Source of the DNA: Gammaproteobacteria bacterium UBA7376
Lineage (GTDB): Bacteria; Pseudomonadota; Gammaproteobacteria; Pseudomonadales; Azotimanducaceae
DNA length: 15,209 nucleotides
Reading direction: 5' to 3'
NCBI GenBank assembly: GCA_002470275.1
Contig: DKNY01000041.1
Span: forward strand, 1-15,209
Part shown: positions 1 through 5,814 of the stretch, piece by piece
Position numbering within the stretch: the first letter of the stretch is position 1
Layout of the letters: each line of letters starts with the position of its first letter
Program-made: the position numbers and the translations under genes
Notes under the pieces: model-generated
Databases searched by the model: none
Seen by the model: the letters and a program-made list of their open reading frames with translations, nothing else
What the model was told of the DNA's origin: nothing

Positions 1-38
1 CACTTTACAGAATGACCGGACCGGGGCACGATTCAAGC

Positions 39-683
39 ATGTCGCGGCTATTTCTATTTTTTCTCACGAGTCTCTTGATCAACGGGTGTAGCAGTCAAGC
101 CACCAGTGCCCGCGCGCCGGTTAGCACAGGTGAGCTGGAGGGTGCTGATACACGCTGGTACTGCTATCCCCTGCGGGGTGACTGGGCGTGCAAAAAAAGA
201 ACCGAGGCTGAGATCAGCGCGCTGGAGGTTGCCCGGCAGACCCAGCGTCGCGAGAAGGTCGATTGGACCCTTGCCGAACCTGCGGAAGCAGCGCCGGCCA
301 GGGAACCATCACCCCCGAGGTCAGAGCCCCCTGAAGAGACACTGCCTGACCTGCCCCCCTACCTACAGCTCGCATACCGACCCACAGTACCGATCTCTAT
401 GCTTGACCTGCCGTCTGACTATTGGGTCGTTCAGCTGGTCGCTTTTAAAACCCAAACCAAGCTCAATGCATTCGTGAAGAGCAAGGCGCTTCCAGGGGTA
501 TCCGGTGCTCGGGTGCTGTCCAACGGGCAGCCATTTTTCGTCGTTTTGTTAGGAGTCTACCCGGATTACGATACGGCCAAACTTGCCTCCACCCAGCTCC
601 CGGATAGCGTCGCGACACTGTCCCCCTACCTGAGAAGCATGCGCTCTTTGCAGCGGGCGATGATCGCCGCAGACCAGCTGTGA
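39..683 (+). CDS. SPOR-domain lipoprotein
   Basis: Predicted envelope lipoprotein of 214 residues with a C-terminal SPOR domain, the fold that binds denuded glycan strands of septal peptidoglycan. The start at 39 is chosen because it gives a compact lipoprotein signal (hydrophobic residues 4-13, lipobox I-N-G-C with Cys17, Ser at +2, which favours outer-membrane sorting). The frame is open back to an ATG at 12, but that adds a polar nine-residue tail before the signal. Residues 40-51 carry a W-x-C-x(6)-W-x-C pattern. Residues 80-110 are rich in Pro, Glu and Ala and look like a flexible linker. Residues 126-200 have the SPOR pattern (YWVVQL...F...FVVLLGVYPDYDTAKLA). Its stop directly abuts the stop of the convergent GST gene, so no terminator fits between them. 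A cell-division or peptidoglycan role is inferred from the domain only; the specific protein is not recognised. Confidence 0.85.
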   Translation: MSRLFLFFLTSLLINGCSSQATSARAPVSTGELEGADTRWYCYPLRGDWACKKRTEAEISALEVARQTQRREKVDWTLAEPAEAAPAREPSPPRSEPPEETLPDLPPYLQLAYRPTVPISMLDLPSDYWVVQLVAFKTQTKLNAFVKSKALPGVSGARVLSNGQPFFVVLLGVYPDYDTAKLASTQLPDSVATLSPYLRSMRSLQRAMIAADQL

Positions 684-1331
684 CTAGGTTCTACCTCGAT
701 CAGGATTAATGCTTGCGTAGGAATCTCGCAAACGAAGGCGGCCTAGATATGCACCGACTTTGGGGTACTCCTCCATCGACATACCGTCGACCTGAAGTAC
801 CATCGCCAGCGTCATCATCGGCACATCGGCGAGGGTAAAGTCACCGCATAGGTAATCGTGCTCACCCAGGGCTTCGGTGATGAAGGGGAAAACTTGGGCT
901 CGCAAACCATCGCGACCGCGCTGCATTTGATCCAGGTCCCGCTGTTCTTCGGGCACCCACCACGGCATCCAGATCATGGGCAGATATTTGGACAGCACGC
1001 CCTCATCTGCATAATTTTCCAATGCCCTAACACGAGCCCGGGATAGAACGTTCTCGGGTAGAAGCGGGTGCTCAGGTACCTTTTCATTTAAGTATTCGTT
1101 GATCACCGTTGAGTCATAGAGCGTGAAATCATCCTCTTGAATCCAGGGCACCTTCCCCAGAGGATGCTTGGCCAGAACCTCAGGCACCTTTTTCCACACA
1201 TCGCTCGGACGTACATAGTCACAGCGGTAGGCTAGCCCCTTTTCCTCAAGCACGATTTTCACCTTGCTTCCGTTGGTCGAGCGCAGGGTGCCGTAGGGGT
1301 ATTCCCGTTCCATCGTATACAGCGTGATCAT
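684..1331 (-). CDS. Glutathione S-transferase family protein
   Basis: Cytosolic glutathione S-transferase-like protein, 215 residues, a normal length for the family. The N-terminal thioredoxin-like domain (about 1-80) has the cis-proline motif V61-P62-W-I and the D73-S74 pair that normally contacts the glutathione gamma-glutamyl group. The all-helical C-terminal domain contains the folding motif F165-T-L-A-D169 (N-capping box). The start at 1331 is supported by a strong ribosome site, AAGGAGGT at 1342-1349. The frame continues upstream to 1475, but that part lies inside the rarD gene. It is the last gene of an apparent operon with gloB and rarD, 8 nt after rarD, whose stop codon overlaps the ribosome site. 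Pairing with glyoxalase II suggests a glutathione-dependent detoxification role, but the substrate cannot be read from sequence. Confidence 0.9.
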   Translation of the reverse strand: MITLYTMEREYPYGTLRSTNGSKVKIVLEEKGLAYRCDYVRPSDVWKKVPEVLAKHPLGKVPWIQEDDFTLYDSTVINEYLNEKVPEHPLLPENVLSRARVRALENYADEGVLSKYLPMIWMPWWVPEEQRDLDQMQRGRDGLRAQVFPFITEALGEHDYLCGDFTLADVPMMTLAMVLQVDGMSMEEYPKVGAYLGRLRLRDSYASINPDRGRT

Positions 1332-1339
1332 CAGCCTGG

Positions 1340-2236
1340 TTACCTCCTTCGGCGCATCTGTCGAACATTCTCGGCGGTAAACAAGACCAATGCTAGCCAG
1401 ATCAAGGCAAAGGTTATCCAACGCACCGGCGGCACAGACTCCTGGAACAAGAACACAGCCAACAACAGGGCGCACGTTGGGGCCAGGTACTGCACAAAGC
1501 CTAGTGTCGTCAGGGAAAGACGCAGCGCCGCCGCAGCAAAAAACACTAGGGGTATGACACTCACCACACCCCCGAGAGAGAGTGCCGCTAACTCCTCCGG
1601 GGGGCGAACGCCCTCGCTCAGGATTAAGAGAACCAGATACACCAGGGCCAGGGGCAACATGATCAGGGTCTCAACACCAAGACCCACCGCTGCCGGCACG
1701 CTGACCTGTTTTCGAAAAAGCCCGTAAAAGCCGAAACTCAGCGCCAGCGCGAGGCCTACCCACGGCACGCTGGCCTGCACCCACAGCTCAACCAGGACAC
1801 CTAGAATGACAAGCAGAACCGCAAGCCACTGGAGAGGACGCAAACGTTCTCCCAGAAAGATCCAAGCCAAAAAGATAGTAATGATCGGATTGATGAAATA
1901 GCCCAGGCTGGCTTCTGCAATACGCTGATCCTGAACGGCCCAAATAAAGGTCATCCAGTTAATGCCGAGGCATATAGCCGTTGCGAATAGATACCAAACC
2001 TCGCGCCCACTTAGCCCACGAACCCCAGACCACTGCCCGGTCAGCGTGAGCAGGAATAGCGATACTGGTACAGACCAAAAGACGCGATGGGCCAACACTT
2101 CCGGGGCAGGCGCAAAACTCACCCAGACAAAGTAGATTGGCGCAAAACCCCAAATTCCATAGGCACAGATCGCGAAAAGCAGGCCCTCTCGAAACGCCAA
2201 ATCTTGGGGCGTCTCAACCCCATGGGCTGATTTCAA
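1340..2236 (-). CDS. rarD: RarD-type EamA/DMT-superfamily transporter
   Basis: Inner-membrane transporter of the drug/metabolite superfamily, 298 residues, with about ten predicted hydrophobic helices forming two EamA repeats. Segments characteristic of RarD are visible: YGIWGFAPIYF near residue 26, HRVFWS near 49, an FIWAVQD stretch followed by EASLGYFINP near 105-120, and TLGFVQYLAPT near 245. RarD was named for chloramphenicol sensitivity in Pseudomonas; its physiological substrate is not settled. The start codon is TTG at 2236, overlapping the gloB TGA in a TTGA (2233-2236), which suggests translational coupling. There is no in-frame ATG before the first helix and only a weak purine stretch upstream. 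It sits between gloB and a GST gene in one operon. Family assignment is firm; the transported compound is unknown. Confidence 0.9.
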   Translation of the reverse strand: MKSAHGVETPQDLAFREGLLFAICAYGIWGFAPIYFVWVSFAPAPEVLAHRVFWSVPVSLFLLTLTGQWSGVRGLSGREVWYLFATAICLGINWMTFIWAVQDQRIAEASLGYFINPIITIFLAWIFLGERLRPLQWLAVLLVILGVLVELWVQASVPWVGLALALSFGFYGLFRKQVSVPAAVGLGVETLIMLPLALVYLVLLILSEGVRPPEELAALSLGGVVSVIPLVFFAAAALRLSLTTLGFVQYLAPTCALLLAVFLFQESVPPVRWITFALIWLALVLFTAENVRQMRRRR

Positions 2237-3018
2237 AAGTGATCTTTGCGTCTTCGCGTTTCAGCGAACACGGCGACCGGATCGCCTCCAGAGAGTTCGA
2301 GCGTTTCCTGCAGGTGCGCGCTATGTACCCTGACAAAGGGATTGGTCTCACGCTCCCGACCGATAGAGGTGGGCACGGTGGGCAATCCGGAGGCCCGCAG
2401 GCGGTCGATTTCTTTTGCCCGGGCCTGTAGCGCCTTATTTTGAGGCTCTACGGACAACGCAAAGGCTGCATTGGCCTGGGTGTACTCATGAGCACAGTAG
2501 ACGACGGTTTCGTCCGGCAGCGCCATCAGCTTGGAGAGGCTGCCCCACATCTGCTCCGGCGTGCCCTCGAAAAGCCGTCCGCACCCGAGCGCAAATAACG
2601 TATCACCAACGAATACCGCACCCTCTTCGCAGAAGTAAAAGGCGATGTGCCCAGAGGTATGACCGGGCACTTCGAGTACCCGCACCGACCGACTGCCAAA
2701 GTCAAAAGTCTCGCCGTCAGAAACTCTCATATCGATTCCGGGAATGCGCGCTGCATCATTAGCGGCGCCGATGATTCGGCACTGCCACTGGGCCTTGAGC
2801 GCTTCGTTTCCGCCGGCATGGTCAAAGTGATGGTGGGTGTTGAGAATATGCGTCAGCGTCCACCCTCTCTCCGCAAGGACCGCGTTGATTGGCGCTACCT
2901 CCGGCGTATCAATACTCGCCGTTGCCCCGGTTTCCGGGTCGTGCACTACATATCCGTAGTTGTCGTCTAGGCAGGGAATCTGCTCTATTTTTAAATTGTT
3001 TTCACTGCCAATTTTCAT
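2233..3018 (-). CDS. gloB: Hydroxyacylglutathione hydrolase (glyoxalase II)
   Basis: Cytosolic metallo-beta-lactamase-fold enzyme that hydrolyses S-D-lactoylglutathione to D-lactate and glutathione, the second step of methylglyoxal detoxification. It has 261 residues, typical for GloB. The binuclear metal motif T61-H-H-H-F-D-H67 is intact. Further family signatures follow: EVPGHTSGHI near 115, VFVGDTLF near 135 (bridging Asp), CGRLFEGT near 145, and the glutathione-binding region CAHEYT near 175. The C-terminal ERETNPFVR segment is also typical. The ATG at 3018 is preceded by GAGG, 8 nt upstream. It is the first gene of the gloB-rarD-GST operon and lies divergent to the short ORF and tesB, so the promoter should lie within 3019-3178. 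Identification is secure. Confidence 0.95.
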   Translation of the reverse strand: MKIGSENNLKIEQIPCLDDNYGYVVHDPETGATASIDTPEVAPINAVLAERGWTLTHILNTHHHFDHAGGNEALKAQWQCRIIGAANDAARIPGIDMRVSDGETFDFGSRSVRVLEVPGHTSGHIAFYFCEEGAVFVGDTLFALGCGRLFEGTPEQMWGSLSKLMALPDETVVYCAHEYTQANAAFALSVEPQNKALQARAKEIDRLRASGLPTVPTSIGRERETNPFVRVHSAHLQETLELSGGDPVAVFAETRRRKDHF

Positions 3019-3038
3019 ACCGTCTACCTCGTCAGCAA

Positions 3039-3167
3039 ATGAGTGAATTGCAGCGCTTCGGGATGAAACGAGTGGCTCAGGAGTATCTCAGAACCCATGA
3101 AGGGGATACAAACTTTGATGATCTGGCCCTGAAAGAGGACAATAGCCGTCGCCCTCCTCCTATCTAG
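3039..3167 (+). CDS. Possible small protein upstream of tesB
   Basis: Open frame of 42 codons from ATG at 3039 to TAG at 3165-3167, filling most of the gap between divergent gloB and tesB. The product is charged and contains FGMKRVAQEYLRTHEGD, then an acidic stretch, and ends in RRPPPI. Its stop codon overlaps the tesB ribosome site (AGGA, 3166-3169), as expected if the two were co-translated. There is no convincing Shine-Dalgarno before 3039. An internal ATG at 3063 is an alternative start. I do not recognise a family. It may equally be a non-coding leader that happens to be open. Confidence 0.35.
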   Translation: MSELQRFGMKRVAQEYLRTHEGDTNFDDLALKEDNSRRPPPI

Positions 3168-3178
3168 GAACAGCGGAA

Positions 3179-4075
3179 ATGAACCAGGTATTGGCCGACA
3201 TCGTTGACCTCATGAACGTTGAACCCATTGAGGAGAATTTGTTCCGCGGACGCAATCACCAAACTGAGCACGTTTTCGGCGGTCAGGTCTTAGCCCAGGC
3301 CCTGGTGTCTGCCTTCCGCACGGTGGATCAGGCGCAACACTTACACTCTCTTCACGCCTACTTTCTTCGGGCAGGAGATTGGACCATCCCCATTCTCTAC
3401 GAAGTCGATAGAATCCGAGACGGCCGATCGTTCAGTACGCGCCGCGTTACCGCCATCCAGAAGGGCAGGGCTATTTTTATGCTCTCCTGCTCCTGGCATA
3501 AGCGGGAAGACGGTATCAACCATTCCCAGCCCATGCCCGATGTCCCGCCTCCGGAGGCGCTCAGAGAGGACCTGAAGACCTACGGGGAGCTTGAGAAAAT
3601 TTGGCCTGAGATGTCGAAATTTAACTTTCGTTTCCAGGCAATTGACTCAAGACCCGTAGAGCGCAGCCACTTGAGCGACGATGACGAGCATCCGCCAATA
3701 AAGCACACCTGGCTCCGAACGCGAGATGCCTTACCTGAAAACCCGGAAATTCATCTCGGCATATTGGCCTACATGTCTGACCTTGATTTCATGTCTACCA
3801 GCATGCTGCCCCATGGCAAACTGGCCGCCCGACACAGCATTCAAGGCACCAGTCTCGACCATTCGATCTGGTTCCACCGTGCGTTCAGAGCCGATGAATG
3901 GCTGCTCTTCGCTAAGGAATCGCCCAATGCCAGCGGTGCCCGGGGCTTCGTTCGCGGCCATTTCTTTAACCGGGGGGGCGAACTGATCGCCACCGCCGCT
4001 CAGGAATGTTTGATCCGCCCCATCGGCAAGAATAGAGAAACGCTAACCGCGCGTCAGGAAAGAGCCGGGGAATAG
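3179..4075 (+). CDS. tesB: Acyl-CoA thioesterase II
   Basis: Double-hotdog acyl-CoA thioesterase of 298 residues that hydrolyses medium- and long-chain acyl-CoAs to free fatty acid and CoA in the cytosol. The N-terminal hotdog has the motif HVFGGQVLAQAL (about 31-42) and the DGRSFSTRRV stretch (about 81-90). The C-terminal hotdog retains the catalytic network known from E. coli TesB: Asp201 in YMSDLDF, Thr224 in GTSLDHS and Gln275 in AAQECLIR. DHSIWFHR and SARGFVRG-like blocks are also present. The ATG at 3179 follows AGGA with about 9 nt spacing. It converges with the peroxiredoxin gene, leaving only 3 nt between stop codons. It is one of several CoA-thioester enzymes in this window. Confidence 0.95.
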   Translation: MNQVLADIVDLMNVEPIEENLFRGRNHQTEHVFGGQVLAQALVSAFRTVDQAQHLHSLHAYFLRAGDWTIPILYEVDRIRDGRSFSTRRVTAIQKGRAIFMLSCSWHKREDGINHSQPMPDVPPPEALREDLKTYGELEKIWPEMSKFNFRFQAIDSRPVERSHLSDDDEHPPIKHTWLRTRDALPENPEIHLGILAYMSDLDFMSTSMLPHGKLAARHSIQGTSLDHSIWFHRAFRADEWLLFAKESPNASGARGFVRGHFFNRGGELIATAAQECLIRPIGKNRETLTARQERAGE

Positions 4076-4078
4076 CCG

Positions 4079-4558
4079 CTAGAGGGCCGCCAACACTGCC
4101 TCACCGTGACTGACTTCGAGCTTTCCAGGTTCATCCACGGCCAGGTGCGTCACCACCCCGTCTTCGATGACCATTGCATAACGCATGGAACGCACCCCCA
4201 TCCCGAACCTGCTTGCATCCAGCGTTAGCCCCAGGGCGCTGCTAAATTCTGCGTTGCCGTCTCCGATCATGGTGATGGCGTCTGCGTTGGCGCTCTTACC
4301 CCATGAGTCCATTACAAAGGGGTCGTTGACAGCGATGCACATAATTTCATCCACGCCCTTGGCCATGATTGCGTCAGCCTGCACCACGAAGCTAGGCAGG
4401 TGGGTATTAGAGCAGGTTGTCGTAAAGGCGCCGGTTACGGAAAATAGCACCACCTTCTTGCCCGCGGTAATATCTCCTATATCCACCAGGGCGGGCTTAC
4501 CCTCCTGCATCACATAAACCTTGCTGCTAGGCAAGCGGTCCCCTTGCTGAATCGTCAT
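4079..4558 (-). CDS. Peroxiredoxin (Prx5/AhpE-like, redoxin family)
   Basis: Thiol peroxidase of 159 residues that reduces hydrogen peroxide and organic peroxides in the cytosol. The peroxidatic cysteine is Cys49 in TGAFTTTCSNTHLP, and the active-site arginine is Arg123 in MGVRSMRY. The usual PxxxTxxC motif is altered: the position normally held by proline is Thr42, and a second usual proline (TPTC) is Thr47. No obvious resolving cysteine follows; the only later Cys is Cys74 in EIMCIAVND. The start at 4558 is preferred over an in-frame ATG at 4576 because AAGGAG lies just upstream (4565-4570). A short inverted repeat at 4576-4593 precedes it. The gene is transcribed towards tesB. Family assignment is firm; the reductant is unknown. 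Confidence 0.9.
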   Translation of the reverse strand: MTIQQGDRLPSSKVYVMQEGKPALVDIGDITAGKKVVLFSVTGAFTTTCSNTHLPSFVVQADAIMAKGVDEIMCIAVNDPFVMDSWGKSANADAITMIGDGNAEFSSALGLTLDASRFGMGVRSMRYAMVIEDGVVTHLAVDEPGKLEVSHGEAVLAAL

Positions 4559-4575
4559 ACGAAACTCCTTTTTCA

Positions 4576-4593
4576 ATCAAACAATCGGTTGAT
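4576..4593. promoter_or_regulatory. Inverted repeat upstream of the peroxiredoxin gene
   Basis: ATCAA at 4576-4580 and TTGAT at 4589-4593 form a five-base dyad separated by 8 nt, immediately 5' of the peroxiredoxin ribosome site. It could be an operator. It does not match the OxyR pattern I know, and a dyad this short can arise by chance. Confidence 0.2.
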
Positions 4594-4661
4594 GCACCGT
4601 GCCTTCCCCCAAAACTCGCCCCTCCCCAAGAACTCGAATTTATCACCCAGTGCTCGTTCAG

Positions 4662-5360
4662 CTACCGCCACGCGAATTGAGGCTGTTCAAAATGAGCGAC
4701 TCGAGTGTGACGCCCCATGAGGCAGACCTCTCTAAACTGATACAGCAGGGCTGCCGTTGGTGCTGCTATATAATCAGAGCCGATGGGCATCCTGAGCACC
4801 GGCGCCACACCCTCACGCTCCTGGCGTAAATTGGGTGCATCCACCCGCATCAATTCCATGAGCGGAATTCGATGTACGCTAGCCACTTCACCGGGATTGG
4901 GCAGCGGCTCTAAGGCAGGCCCACCCCACACTACAATGGGCGTCATGATAAATCCTGAACGAGTGACGAAATCATCGAGTCGCCCCAAGATATTTTCCTC
5001 TCCAAGACGAATCCCGATTTCTTCGGACATCTCACGAAGCGCGGCCTGTTCCGGCGTTTCTCCAGGCTCTAGCCGCCCACCGGGGAGGGCCCACTGACCC
5101 GAGTGATCTCGTAGATCGCTCGCTCTTCGGGTCAGCAGCAGGGCCGGGGTCGAGGACCAGACGTCATGCTCAGGCAACCCCGGCAGCGAAGCCCCAAACC
5201 CCTCATCCGTCACGGTTAAGGCCACCGCCGCTGCACGAAGCTCCCCTTGGTCCACCGAATGGTGAGCAAAATCGCGCAGACGATGGCGCATTGCCACCGC
5301 CAGGGCATCATCGCAAAGAGGTCCAATTTTCGCTGAATTTAGCGTTTCATCTGGCGACAT
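4662..5360 (-). CDS. Nudix hydrolase, CoA diphosphatase (NudL)-like
   Basis: Nudix-fold pyrophosphohydrolase of 232 residues. The Nudix box is complete: G95-x5-E101-x7-R109-E110-M-S-E113-E114-I-G116-I. It is preceded by LLTRRASDLRDHSGQWALPGG (about 75-95), which resembles the UPF0035 element marking CoA pyrophosphatases of the NudL/PCD1 group. The likely reaction is therefore cleavage of CoA or acyl-CoA to phosphopantetheine and 3',5'-ADP, fitting the acyl-CoA enzymes nearby; that substrate is inferred. The protein has an extra N-terminal stretch of about 45 residues before the first conserved strand. The ATG at 5360 has no clear Shine-Dalgarno and lies only 6 nt after the stop of the short composite ORF, so translation may depend on coupling to it. 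Confidence 0.88.
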   Translation of the reverse strand: MSPDETLNSAKIGPLCDDALAVAMRHRLRDFAHHSVDQGELRAAAVALTVTDEGFGASLPGLPEHDVWSSTPALLLTRRASDLRDHSGQWALPGGRLEPGETPEQAALREMSEEIGIRLGEENILGRLDDFVTRSGFIMTPIVVWGGPALEPLPNPGEVASVHRIPLMELMRVDAPNLRQEREGVAPVLRMPIGSDYIAAPTAALLYQFREVCLMGRHTRVAHFEQPQFAWR

Positions 5361-5366
5361 GATGGT

Positions 5367-5690
5367 CTAAGCGTCAGGCGATTCAGTGGTCGTATCGGCA
5401 ATCTCCGGAGGGCTTTCCTCCTGAACAAAGTGATTGCCTGACGCCGTCAACTCCGTTTGGTGAGGCCACGATAGCGTGGGACCGCAGGAGACTGCCATCT
5501 CTTCCGGTGTCAGAGCCCGCAGAATCGGACCAAGTAGAACGCGGTTATCAAAAGCCTCGTTTTCGTGCGAGATGTTCTCACTGGCTGAGGATTGGAAACC
5601 TTGAGCTACACCCCGCGCGGCGTCGGGCCGACGGAGCGTCAGGTTGGCAACGCCTTGTTTCGCCTCATATCGGATCGTTTGAAATGTCAC
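5367..5690 (-). pseudogene. Composite relic: enoyl-CoA hydratase N-terminus joined to haloalkane dehalogenase fragments
   Basis: A 107-codon frame with a GTG start at 5690, about 8 nt after GGAG (TTTTGGAGCC). The frame is open back to 5747. Residues 1-27 (VTFQTIRYEA...LTLRRPDAA) are the first strand and turn of an enoyl-CoA hydratase/crotonase. Residues about 29-67 (GFQSSASEN...ILRALTPEEMA) match the cap-domain region of haloalkane dehalogenases such as LinB (there ...FRSQAGEE...LILRPLSEAEMA). Residues 71-76 (PTLSWP) match a segment about 15 residues further on in LinB. Residues 77-97 (HQTELTASGNHFVQEESP) match the C-terminal segment QTEITVAGAHFIQEDSP, including the catalytic base His (here His87). 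The nucleophile Asp, halide-binding residues and most of both folds are absent, so neither activity is possible. These matches are from memory of family sequences. It may be a decayed gene or a short expressed chimera. Confidence 0.7.
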
Positions 5691-5706
5691 GGACGAGGCT
5701 CCAAAA

Positions 5707-5721
5707 CTCGATAAGGTCGAG
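5707..5721. promoter_or_regulatory. Inverted repeat between divergent genes
   Basis: CTCGA (5707-5711), spacer TAAGG, then TCGAG (5717-5721): a perfect five-base dyad in the 124-nt gap between the GTG of the composite ORF (5690) and the acyl-CoA dehydrogenase start (5815). A divergent acyl-CoA gene promoter is a common site for a TetR-type operator, but no regulator gene is adjacent and the dyad is short. Confidence 0.25.
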
Positions 5722-5814
5722 GATTTAAACAGAAACATGGACCCCATGCCTAGACGCTTAACTTACCACCCATAAACCAGTAACCTAGCGGCTCTCTCAT
5801 TCTTGGAGCCCGTT

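Noticed and set aside
1332..1475. N-terminal extension of the GST frame to 1475
   Set aside because: It lies almost entirely inside rarD, lacks GST-like sequence, and the start at 1331 has a strong Shine-Dalgarno.
4559..4576. ATG at 4576 as start of the peroxiredoxin
   Set aside because: The six extra residues (MKKEFR) are encoded by the AAGGAG ribosome site serving the ATG at 4558.
5691..5747. Extension of the composite relic to the ATG at 5747
   Set aside because: The added 19 residues do not resemble a crotonase N-terminus, and GGAG sits correctly for GTG at 5690. The upstream frame is open but unsupported.
5803..5814. TTG at 5803 as start of the large acyl-CoA dehydrogenase subunit
   Set aside because: It would place the GGAG ribosome site inside the coding region; ATG at 5815 has that site at normal spacing.
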